From: Candidatus Neomarinimicrobiota bacterium
GTDB taxonomy: Bacteria; Fidelibacterota; Marinisomatia; Marinisomatales; TCS55
Length of the DNA: 64,000 nucleotides
Reading direction: 5' to 3'
Assembly (NCBI GenBank): GCA_018651745.1
Contig: JABIDL010000031.1
Coordinates: forward strand, 1-64,000
The position numbers were made by a program, and so were the translations under genes. The notes under the pieces are model-generated. The model ran no database searches. It was not told where the DNA came from and was given only the letters and a program-made list of their open reading frames with translations. Position 1 is the stretch's first letter. Every line of letters starts with the position of its first letter. Below, piece after piece: positions 7,746 through 15,241 of this stretch.

Positions 7746-9791
7746 CTAAAAATTGATTGAAAGTCCTGCGGTAACACTTCGTCCTGGTTCCGGATAATCC
7801 GGAAAAAATGAAATATCCCGATCCACCACATTATTGATTACAACATGGCACTGAGCTGATTTTAACCACGGAATTGTTGCATGAAATCCGAGAGTAACAT
7901 TGGAAATGGGATCAATGGTTTTCTCAATTGGATTAAAATCCGAGTTGTATCCGGCATAAGTTCTTTCTCCGGTAAAATGACCTTGAATATCTATACTCAT
8001 GAAATTGCGGGAGTATCCGATTTTAATAAATCCGGTTTGATTTGGTACATAGTCTAAACTTTTCCCGGTTGATTCGTCTATTGTGTTGATTTTAGATGTA
8101 TTCCCTGAAATGGAAAGTCCATGAAAAAATTGAGGAATTGCGAAAGAAACTGTCGCCGTTTCCCGGGAAGTTTTGTCCAGATTTACCGGCCGCCAAATCC
8201 AATCTGATCCTGCAGTCCACGTAATAAGATCCTTGCTGTTTCGTAATCGCCAATGTATTCCAATGGAACCTTTTTTGGCTAAAGGAAAATCAATTCTAAT
8301 AGACTTCATTAAACTTGTTTCCGGTTGAAGGGACGGATTTCCCTCCGAGTAAAGATCGCTTGGCCAATACAGATCATTAAAGGTAGGAAGGTGAAATCCA
8401 GTGCCTATTTCTGCTATTAAATTTCCACCAAATGGTAAATGCATTGAACCTTGAATATGGTAAGCAGAATTTTGATTTGAAGACTTATCAAAACGAATTC
8501 CGGACTGTATGGAAAATAGAGGAATTGGTGAAAGATGTGTAACGATTGCACCTTCCAAGTGTTTGCGATTCTGAGACCCGATATCGGTACTATTTATAAT
8601 AGATTCCTGACGGACGCTAAGTGTAGAATTGGTGATTAAAAAATGGGTCCATTTTTGATTCCAATCCACAGATAATTTATCGGTAGAAACTTGATGTCCG
8701 CTTGGATCAGAGAGGCCATCGTTGTATTGCTCATCATTAAACCGATGACTCAAATGCGTGGTAAAATAGCCGGAAGAAAACAGATGCACTACTTTTGCGT
8801 TGGCAAGAATAAGCTCATTCGTACGTCTTGCATTGGGTGAAAGGTAAGCGACCGAACCTGCAACGCCTCTATCAGAATTCGAAAGGAAAAGCGACCCTTT
8901 TATGATGGTGTTTGAATTATGTAAGTATCGAATTTGGCCTCCACCGAAATTTTGATTAAAGTCGTTATTATTTCGGATTGCGGTTGAGTCAAAACTTGGA
9001 TAAGTATAATTGCCCTTTTCTGTTGAGCGCCCACCAACAAGATGAATGGTTGTTTTTGAAAATGGGAAGGAATAAATAACGGCTTGATTCTCTTCTCCGA
9101 AAGATCCCATACTAAACATGATTCTGGATTCATCCATCCATGGACGCAAATGAATAACGCCATCCATTGCACCGGATCCAAAATCAATGCCGGGATTTTT
9201 AGATAAAAAGACTTGTTGGTAAAATAATTTTGGAATTTCCGATAAATCTGTCAACCCATTTTGTGGGCTCGTGAGTTCAATGCCATCTAATACTATTTTA
9301 GTGTGTTCAGGTTTTCCTCCATCTATTGCTAACAATGTTACCCCGGCTTTTCCACCATAGGTTTTGATTAGGGATCCGGGAATAGATTGAAGCATAGAAT
9401 TCCGAGATATTTGGTTGGTAGGGGAAATTGATTCTTTTCCCCAATTCGCATTTTTCAGCGAGAAGGCTCCTTCGACATTTACCGCATCTAAAGAAATGAC
9501 ATCTCGTTCTAAATAAATAGTAATGGCATTTGGTTTTTCAGGTGTGTTGATCATTGTTTTGAAACCAATTCTCGAAACAACTAAGCTGTCGCCTTGACTA
9601 AAATTCGATGGAAAAATGAAAAATCCATTCTCATCAGAAAGAACCCATGTTTGGGTTTTAACAGACTGTACCATTGCATAATCAATGGGGTAGTTTTGAA
9701 TATCTAAAATCACTCCTGTAAGTTTCTGGGTTGCAGTCAATGTTGAAAGCACCATCCCAAAGAGAAGAAGATTCATCACTGGTTTAAGCAT
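7746..9791 (-). CDS. btuB: TonB-dependent receptor, BtuB-like (cobalamin/corrinoid uptake)
   Basis: A 681-residue outer-membrane active transporter. After a signal peptide (residues 1-20) comes a carboxypeptidase-regulatory-like beta-sandwich (about 23-95), common in Bacteroidota receptors. A plug domain follows (about 105-225, with VTLLAIDGGKPEHTKIVLDG and GSGAMDGVIHLRP), then a 22-strand-type barrel ending in a terminal Phe (GLSINF). The upstream cobalamin riboswitch identifies the ligand as cobalamin or a related corrinoid better than the protein does. The ATG at 9791 directly follows the eight-T tract of the riboswitch terminator; the only Shine-Dalgarno-like sequence is AAAGGG inside that hairpin. 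A later ATG at 9776 has no such sequence. Confidence 0.88.
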   Translation of the reverse strand: MLKPVMNLLLFGMVLSTLTATQKLTGVILDIQNYPIDYAMVQSVKTQTWVLSDENGFFIFPSNFSQGDSLVVSRIGFKTMINTPEKPNAITIYLERDVISLDAVNVEGAFSLKNANWGKESISPTNQISRNSMLQSIPGSLIKTYGGKAGVTLLAIDGGKPEHTKIVLDGIELTSPQNGLTDLSEIPKLFYQQVFLSKNPGIDFGSGAMDGVIHLRPWMDESRIMFSMGSFGEENQAVIYSFPFSKTTIHLVGGRSTEKGNYTYPSFDSTAIRNNNDFNQNFGGGQIRYLHNSNTIIKGSLFLSNSDRGVAGSVAYLSPNARRTNELILANAKVVHLFSSGYFTTHLSHRFNDEQYNDGLSDPSGHQVSTDKLSVDWNQKWTHFLITNSTLSVRQESIINSTDIGSQNRKHLEGAIVTHLSPIPLFSIQSGIRFDKSSNQNSAYHIQGSMHLPFGGNLIAEIGTGFHLPTFNDLYWPSDLYSEGNPSLQPETSLMKSIRIDFPLAKKGSIGIHWRLRNSKDLITWTAGSDWIWRPVNLDKTSRETATVSFAIPQFFHGLSISGNTSKINTIDESTGKSLDYVPNQTGFIKIGYSRNFMSIDIQGHFTGERTYAGYNSDFNPIEKTIDPISNVTLGFHATIPWLKSAQCHVVINNVVDRDISFFPDYPEPGRSVTAGLSINF

Positions 9792-9817
9792 AAAAAAAAC
9801 CCTTTCAAAAAGGGGTT
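9792..9817 (-). terminator. Riboswitch-controlled intrinsic terminator abutting the btuB start
   Basis: On the reverse strand an 8-base-pair stem, AACCC(C)TTT with AAAGGGTT and one bulged C, closes a 3-base loop. A run of eight Ts ends directly at the ATG. The 3' arm holds AAAGGG, eight bases before the ATG, the best ribosome binding candidate. Folding would both stop transcription and hide that site. Confidence 0.75.
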
Positions 9818-9839
9818 ATGACCGAAGGAAAGTTCAATC

Positions 9840-10028
9840 GTATCATAACCTTTGTCCCGAAAGTTAGTGGATACACGATATTACTCAGGTTTCCTGACTT
9901 ATGCCGTCTAGGAAATCCCAGCCTTCTCCTTTCGGATGGCACTTTGGGTTTCCACGACAATTACAGTAGCGGGAACTGTGTCGGTTTTCCACCGACTTCC
10001 CTGACGTTCAACCGTGTCAATTAATCCT
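9840..10028 (-). ncRNA. Cobalamin riboswitch
   Basis: On the reverse strand the conserved core of the cobalamin (B12) riboswitch is readable: GGGAA, a GGTGGAAAACC arm, then CAGTTCCCGCTACTGTAA (plus-strand 9961-10001). Further on are an AAAGTGCCATCCGAAAGGAG segment and a TCAGGAAACCTGA hairpin (9885-9900). These match the B12-box architecture in sequence and order. It lies in the leader of btuB and is followed by a terminator, so binding of cobalamin should reduce expression. The limits are approximate. Confidence 0.93.
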
Positions 10029-10149
10029 CAAATGTTACGGATTTACTTCAATTTATCGCAAGGACTAATTGCATACCCCATTGGAAGAAGGCTTGTGTTT
10101 CCAGAGATCTCCGCAATAAATTTAACGTCTATATTTGAGATGAAATAAT
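10029..10149. promoter_or_regulatory. Divergent promoter region between riboswitch and NlpC/P60 gene
   Basis: About 120 bases with no gene. On the reverse strand TTGCGA (10061-10056) and TAACAT (10036-10031) could be -35 and -10 elements for the riboswitch transcript, but the spacing of 19 is long, so the match is weak. Nothing clear is seen for the forward gene, whose ATG follows an AT-rich stretch without a strong Shine-Dalgarno sequence. Confidence 0.3.
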
Positions 10150-10947
10150 ATGAATTCCAACCTCTATACTATCAATGTTTCCGTAGCAAACCTGTATGAG
10201 AGACCTGATTTCAATTCTCCGGTTGTAACACAGGGACTTTTAGGGGAAGAGTGTGATATCCTTGATGAAAAAAATAATTGGGTTAAAATCCGTCAATGGG
10301 ATAAATATGTTAGCTGGATGAATCGATTCTCTGGATTTGCGAATACCAAACATTATTCAGGTTCGCATTTCGTTATGGATTTGCATGGAATTGTATTCCA
10401 AAATATCGCTCATACCATTCCAATTCGCGATGTGACCTTTGGCTCCAAGTTGGATGCAGTTCCTTTGGATGAAGCAAATACCTATTCGGTCCAATTACCC
10501 GATGGGTCTGATGGGTATTACCGAGGCGATTTAATGCACAATTTCCCCGACCCCACGCGGGAGGAACTGGTGCTTACGGCAAAACGATTTTTGGGATCTC
10601 CTTATATTTGGGGCGGAAAGTCTCCCAAAGGATTTGATTGTTCCGGATTTGTTCAGACAGTTTTCCACTCTTTAGGAATTGATTTGCCCAGAGATGCCAT
10701 CCAACAGTACGAATGTTTAAAGGTAGCAACTGTTGAGTTAAATCAATCTTTATTGGGCGACCTTCATTTTTTTGGAACAGAAGAGTCGATCACTCATGTA
10801 GGGATGGTCGTGGAAGGAAATACATTTATCCATACTCAAGGGTATGTAAAGGAAGAGTCTCTGGATGCGCATTCCACAATGGCAAATATGACTTTAATCG
10901 AAAAACGAATAGCAACCTGTTCAATTGCAGAGGTATTACTGGCGTGA
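10150..10947 (+). CDS. NlpC/P60 family peptidase with SH3-like N-terminal region
   Basis: A 265-residue cysteine peptidase of the NlpC/P60 family, related to YkfC-type gamma-D-glutamyl-diamino-acid endopeptidases that trim peptidoglycan peptides. Residues 1-125 resemble two bacterial SH3 modules. The catalytic domain has the Cys in FDCSGF (C164) and the His in THVGM (H216), followed by a third polar residue near NTFIHTQG. I see no signal peptide, so it may act on recycled peptides in the cytoplasm or be exported by another route. Its stop overlaps the GTG of the next gene by four bases (GTGA). Confidence 0.88.
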   Translation: MNSNLYTINVSVANLYERPDFNSPVVTQGLLGEECDILDEKNNWVKIRQWDKYVSWMNRFSGFANTKHYSGSHFVMDLHGIVFQNIAHTIPIRDVTFGSKLDAVPLDEANTYSVQLPDGSDGYYRGDLMHNFPDPTREELVLTAKRFLGSPYIWGGKSPKGFDCSGFVQTVFHSLGIDLPRDAIQQYECLKVATVELNQSLLGDLHFFGTEESITHVGMVVEGNTFIHTQGYVKEESLDAHSTMANMTLIEKRIATCSIAEVLLA

Positions 10948-11489
10948 CATTGCAAAATGGATATCAGAAGAATGGTTCATTATTGAATCAAGCAGTTTTG
11001 GTGCTGAACACAAACTATTCCCCCTTGACGATTTGCACAGCACGGCGTGCGATTTGTTTAGATTATCTAAATAAGGTGGAAATTCTGGAATCCTATGGAG
11101 AAGAAGTTCATTCTCCATCTGTTTCTCTGCATCTGCCAAGCATTGTAAAATTAAGAGATTTTGTGAATTTCAATAGCATGAGTGTTGCCTTAAGTAGAAG
11201 AAATATCCTTCTTAGGGACGATCATAATTGTCAATATTGTTCAACAAAATCCGGTCCGTTTACGATTGATCATATTGTCCCGAAAGAACGCGGAGGTTCA
11301 GATTCATGGGAAAATTTGGTCACAGCTTGTCAACCTTGCAATAGAACAAAGGGAAACCGTACACCCGAAGAAGCAAAAATGCCCTTAAACAGGAACCCTA
11401 GAAAACCGAATAGAATACATTACTTTCAACAATTCATTAAGGACAAACAGGTGTCTTGGCGCCCTTATTTATTTTTAGATCCATTTTAA
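10944..11489 (+). CDS. HNH endonuclease domain protein
   Basis: A 181-residue protein. The N-terminal half (AVLVLNTNYSPLTICTARRAI) is the conserved region that accompanies a widespread class of stand-alone HNH proteins. The C-terminal half is an HNH zinc-finger nuclease: CQYC, then IDHIVPKERGGSDSWENLVTAC and PCNRTKG, giving two Cys pairs and the His-Asn-His core. The biological target of this class is unknown; it is often found in housekeeping contexts rather than in restriction systems. The GTG start overlaps the NlpC/P60 stop by four bases. trpS follows after 19 bases. Confidence 0.85.
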   Translation: MTLQNGYQKNGSLLNQAVLVLNTNYSPLTICTARRAICLDYLNKVEILESYGEEVHSPSVSLHLPSIVKLRDFVNFNSMSVALSRRNILLRDDHNCQYCSTKSGPFTIDHIVPKERGGSDSWENLVTACQPCNRTKGNRTPEEAKMPLNRNPRKPNRIHYFQQFIKDKQVSWRPYLFLDPF

Positions 11490-11508
11490 TGAAAGCGAAA
11501 CCTTTGAT

Positions 11509-12480
11509 ATGAAAAGAATCCTCAGCGGAATCCAGCCTTCCGGTCAATTGCATCTCGGAAATTATTTTGGCATGATGCAACGCATGATTCGGTACCAAAA
11601 AGAGAATGATCTCTTTTGCTGTATCGTGAATTATCATGCATTGACAACGGTTCAAGATGCTTCAACATTAAGTAAAAACACTCTTCAAGCTGCTATCGAT
11701 TTTATTGCTTTGGGGATGGATCCGGAAGCATCTACATTTTGGGTTCAGGGCGACGTGCCGCAGGTCACAGAATTAACTTGGCTGATTTCTAATGTTACAG
11801 GCGTAGGTCTCATGGAACGTGGAACGTCTTACAAAGACAAAATAGCGCAGGGTTTAACGCCTAATATGGGGCTTTTCAATTATCCGATATTAATGGCCTC
11901 GGATATTCTGCTATTTGGCGGTGAACTTGTTCCGGTAGGAAAAGATCAGAAGCAACACTTAGAAATGACTCGCGATATTGCCAAGAAGTTTAATCGGACT
12001 TTTGGCGATGTTTTTGTTATCCCCGAACCTGACATAGCGGAAGAATTGCAGATGATTCCGGGAACGGATGGTCAAAAAATGAGCAAATCCTACGATAATA
12101 TCATTCCCATATTTGGGAATGAAAAAGCGATAAAAAAGAGAGTGATGTCCATGGTGTCAGACTCAACTCAGATTGAGGAACCAAAGGATTTTTCATCACC
12201 CATTTTCCAACTTTTCTCTCTTTTTCTTGATTCAAATGAAGTTGTAGAATGGAAAACAAAAGCTTCGCAACCCGGACTTGGGTGGGGAGAAGTTAAATCA
12301 TCTCTTTTTGAAAAAATGATGACTTATTTTGAAGACGCTCGTACGAAAAGAGAAGATTTAATCATTCATCAGGACGATGTAAAGGATATGCTTAAAACCG
12401 GAGCAAAAAAAGCATCTGCGATTGCAGATGAATATCTGGATAAGGCTAGAGAATCTACCGGAATTTCTTATGGCCGTTAA
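11509..12480 (+). CDS. trpS: Tryptophan-tRNA ligase
   Basis: A 323-residue class I aminoacyl-tRNA synthetase that charges tRNA-Trp. The HIGH-equivalent motif is PSGQLHLGNYFG near the N-terminus and the KMSKS motif is intact in DGQKMSKSYDN. The length is that of the compact bacterial enzyme. The ATG is not preceded by a Shine-Dalgarno sequence. Its 3' end overlaps scpA by 11 bases. Confidence 0.97.
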   Translation: MKRILSGIQPSGQLHLGNYFGMMQRMIRYQKENDLFCCIVNYHALTTVQDASTLSKNTLQAAIDFIALGMDPEASTFWVQGDVPQVTELTWLISNVTGVGLMERGTSYKDKIAQGLTPNMGLFNYPILMASDILLFGGELVPVGKDQKQHLEMTRDIAKKFNRTFGDVFVIPEPDIAEELQMIPGTDGQKMSKSYDNIIPIFGNEKAIKKRVMSMVSDSTQIEEPKDFSSPIFQLFSLFLDSNEVVEWKTKASQPGLGWGEVKSSLFEKMMTYFEDARTKREDLIIHQDDVKDMLKTGAKKASAIADEYLDKARESTGISYGR

Positions 12481-13201
12481 CCCCTTTCAAGTCCGATTGA
12501 ATAATTATGAGGGCCCACTGGACCTATTGCTTTATTTTATTCGCCGCGATGAAATGGATATTTATGATATCCCTATTGCCAAAATCACTGAGGAATACTT
12601 GACCACACTGGATCAGGCTCGTTCATCTAATGTGGGCATTGCCGGTGAATTTGTAGTCATGGCTGCTACGCTGATGCGAGTAAAAGCAAAAATGCTTTTA
12701 CCCCGCCCGGAATTGGATGATGAAGGAGAACTTATTGATCCAAGAACGGAACTTATGCTTCAGCTTCAGGAATATACCCGGTTTAAAGATGCAGCCTCAA
12801 ATTTGGATATTCTTGCCAATGAAGAAAATCAATTATTCAAGCGGACAACAAGAGAACTTTTGGATGAAGCTGAAGCAATCCCCGGATTATACTTAAAAAC
12901 TGTTTCATTGTTTGATCTTGCAACGCATTTCAAAACGGCAATAGAAAATCGTCCTGTGATGAACCCGGTTGAACTCCATCGAGAAATTGCAAGTTTTGAT
13001 GATCAAAAAAATAATATTCTTGCCTCTTTAGATGGTGAAGGGAAGCTCAGGTTTTCTACCCTTATCAACAAATTTAAATCCAAAATCGAAATGATTGTTG
13101 CATTTCTTGCATTGTTAGATTTGATTCGCTTAAAAGAAGTTGTCGTGTATCAAAATGAATTATTTGAGGATCTGGAAATTCATAAAGTAATTATAACCTG
13201 A
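12470..13201 (+). CDS. scpA: Segregation and condensation protein A
   Basis: ScpA is the kleisin that bridges the SMC head domains and binds ScpB in bacterial condensin. The protein starts MAVNPFQVRLNNYEGPLDLLL, the classic ScpA opening, and continues to about 243 residues with the C-terminal winged helix that contacts the SMC head (about 165-240). A longer frame opens at 12422, but the ATG at 12470 gives the family start and overlaps trpS by 11 bases. The stop overlaps the scpB ATG (TGATG). Confidence 0.95.
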   Translation: MAVNPFQVRLNNYEGPLDLLLYFIRRDEMDIYDIPIAKITEEYLTTLDQARSSNVGIAGEFVVMAATLMRVKAKMLLPRPELDDEGELIDPRTELMLQLQEYTRFKDAASNLDILANEENQLFKRTTRELLDEAEAIPGLYLKTVSLFDLATHFKTAIENRPVMNPVELHREIASFDDQKNNILASLDGEGKLRFSTLINKFKSKIEMIVAFLALLDLIRLKEVVVYQNELFEDLEIHKVIIT

Positions 13202-13767
13202 TGCGCCAAAACGAACAACTTCAAATATTGGAGGCACTATTATTTGCAAGTCCGGAGCCATTGAATCAAACACGGATGAATAATGCGTTTGAAGCTGACC
13301 CGCCAAAATTATCTGATTTAATTAAAAAGCTCCGGGATAAATATGAAAAGGAAAAACACGGATTCGAAGTAAGAAAAGTTGCGGGTGGCTATCAATTCGC
13401 AACCCGTGCAGATTTCAGCCCATGGGTTCGCCGATTAATTCAAAATCCTTCACAATTAAAATTATCAGGCGCAGCGCTTGAATCGCTTGCGATTGTAGCC
13501 TATAAGCAACCTTTAAGTAGATTTGAAATTGAATCTGTTCGTGGCGTGGATTGCTCGGGTGTACTAAAAACTTTATTGTCTCGTCAGTTGCTTAAAATTG
13601 CTGGAAGGGCCGAAGGTCCGGGCAGGCCTCTTTTGTACGGAACGACTAGGGAATTTTTAGAACATTTTGGTTTAGATCGTATTTCCGATCTACCGCGACT
13701 TCGTGAAATCACCGAATTAACTGCCACAGAAGAACCAAATTCTGACCATACCGATGCGTCTGAATAA
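13201..13767 (+). CDS. scpB: Segregation and condensation protein B
   Basis: A 188-residue ScpB, which dimerises and binds ScpA in the SMC-ScpAB condensin. Two winged-helix domains are visible: residues 1-80 (LQILEALLFASPEPL) and 85-165, with the strongly conserved SGAALESLAIVAYKQPLSRFEIESVRGVD. It is coupled to scpA by a 1-base overlap and overlaps the rluB start by 14 bases. No smc gene is in the window. Confidence 0.95.
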   Translation: MRQNEQLQILEALLFASPEPLNQTRMNNAFEADPPKLSDLIKKLRDKYEKEKHGFEVRKVAGGYQFATRADFSPWVRRLIQNPSQLKLSGAALESLAIVAYKQPLSRFEIESVRGVDCSGVLKTLLSRQLLKIAGRAEGPGRPLLYGTTREFLEHFGLDRISDLPRLREITELTATEEPNSDHTDASE

Positions 13768-14494
13768 ATTCCTTGCGCATGCCGGAGTAGCATCCCGAAG
13801 AAAAGCGGATGAACTAATTCGCTCTGCGACCACTACGGTTAACGGGAAAATGGTAACAGATCCTGCTCTTGATGTGAATTCTACGGATGATATTTATTTT
13901 GATGGATCTCGCATAAAAATATCGGATGAAATGATTGTGTTGATGCTTCACAAACCGATAGGTTTCATTACCTCTGTCAGCGATCCGGAAGGCCGCCGAA
14001 CAGTTATGGAATTGGTTCCTGTCAAGGAAAGAATGTTTCCGATTGGTAGGTTGGATCAAGATACTACAGGATTGTTATTATTAACCAATGATGGCGAACT
14101 TTCTCAAGCACTGTTACATCCAAAGTATAAAATACCTCGAAAGTACATAGCTGTGACAGATCGTCCAATTCAGCCAAAGGAAATTCAAAAGCTAAAAAGA
14201 GGCATGCATATTTGGGATAACATTAAAGGGAAGGCTAAAGTAAACCATCAAAAAACGGTTAAAAAACGTACAACCATTGAATTAGAACTTCGGCAGGGAA
14301 AAAAGAGGGAAATCAGGAGGATTATGGATCGATTGAAGATAAAATTATTTTCACTCCACCGGTCGCATTTTGGATCCCTTTCATTGGGCAATTTAAAGCA
14401 AGGAGAAGCACGAAAACTCACCGACAGTGAAAAGGAAAATTTACAGGCGATTTGCGGGCTTAATAATAATAAATCGAGTGAAAAACGTAAATAA
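13754..14494 (+). CDS. rluB: Ribosomal large-subunit pseudouridine synthase B
   Basis: A 246-residue RsuA/RluB/RluE/RluF family pseudouridine synthase, which isomerises one uridine in rRNA. An S4 RNA-binding domain (MRLNKFLAHAGVASRRKADELI) covers about residues 1-60. The catalytic motif GRLDQDTTGLLLLTNDG, with the essential Asp, lies near residue 100. A basic C-terminal tail follows. The scpA-scpB-rluB-cmk order is widely conserved and supports RluB over its paralogues. Confidence 0.9.
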   Translation: MRLNKFLAHAGVASRRKADELIRSATTTVNGKMVTDPALDVNSTDDIYFDGSRIKISDEMIVLMLHKPIGFITSVSDPEGRRTVMELVPVKERMFPIGRLDQDTTGLLLLTNDGELSQALLHPKYKIPRKYIAVTDRPIQPKEIQKLKRGMHIWDNIKGKAKVNHQKTVKKRTTIELELRQGKKREIRRIMDRLKIKLFSLHRSHFGSLSLGNLKQGEARKLTDSEKENLQAICGLNNNKSSEKRK

Positions 14495-14509
14495 GGGTAT
14501 GGAGTACTT

Positions 14510-14526
14510 CTATTGATTTTCAATAG
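14510..14526. repeat. AT-rich inverted repeat between rluB and cmk
   Basis: CTATTGA (14510-14516) and TCAATAG (14520-14526) form a perfect 7-base inverted repeat with a TTT loop in the 73-base gap between rluB and cmk. No U run follows. It may be a weak terminator remnant or an operator. Confidence 0.3.
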
Positions 14527-14567
14527 TTCTAAAACTAAATTGCTTGGCTTTTTGAGAATCTAAAACT

Positions 14568-15233
14568 ATGATTATCGCTATCGATGGTCCGGCTGCGTCC
14601 GGAAAAAGTACAACTGCTCGCAAAGTGGCTCAGCAATTGGAATTTTTATATCTCGATACGGGCGCCATGTACCGATGCGTGACGTTGGCTCTTCTAGATC
14701 AACATATTTCGATCTCAGATGTATCGGCGGTTAATAACCTGTTGGAATCAATAGATGTGAACCTCTCAGAAGATGATGGAAATCCTATGGTTCATTTGAA
14801 TAAAAAAAATGTAACTGACAAGATTCGTTCAGCTGAGGTAACATCTAATGTGAGTGCTGTAAGCGCCATCCGAGAAGTCCGGAAAGCAATGGTTCGGATG
14901 CAAAGAAAAATTGCATCTAATTCAAATTGTGTAATGGAAGGTCGCGATATCGGAACGGTAGTTTTCCCAAATGCAGAAGTAAAAATCTTTTTGGTAGCCG
15001 ATGCAAATGTAAGAGCTGTGCGACGGCAAAAAGACCTTCTGGCTTTAGGTGAAATGAACTCGGTAGATGAATTGGTGAAGGAAATCGAAAAACGGGATGC
15101 ATTTGATTCCACTCGAGAACATTCACCACTTCAAAAAGCAAAGGATGCTTTTGTAATCGATACAAGTCATGTGACAATCGATGAGCAGGTATCAGAGATA
15201 ATTGAAATTGTTAACCAAAAAAAGAGAAAATAA
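14568..15233 (+). CDS. cmk: Cytidylate kinase
   Basis: A 221-residue (d)CMP kinase that phosphorylates CMP and dCMP with ATP. The P-loop GPAASGKST is at the N-terminus (about residues 7-15). It is followed by LDTGAMYRCVTLALL and the MEGRDIGTVVFP nucleotide-binding block. The VRAVRRQKDL lid and the KRDAFDSTREHSPL motif are intact. It stands just before rpsA, a common pair in bacteria. No Shine-Dalgarno sequence is seen. Confidence 0.97.
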   Translation: MIIAIDGPAASGKSTTARKVAQQLEFLYLDTGAMYRCVTLALLDQHISISDVSAVNNLLESIDVNLSEDDGNPMVHLNKKNVTDKIRSAEVTSNVSAVSAIREVRKAMVRMQRKIASNSNCVMEGRDIGTVVFPNAEVKIFLVADANVRAVRRQKDLLALGEMNSVDELVKEIEKRDAFDSTREHSPLQKAKDAFVIDTSHVTIDEQVSEIIEIVNQKKRK

Positions 15234-15241
15234 CGAATATT

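Noticed and set aside
9818-10024. A 68-codon forward-strand open frame
   Set aside because: It is entirely antisense to the cobalamin riboswitch and shows no protein-like pattern.
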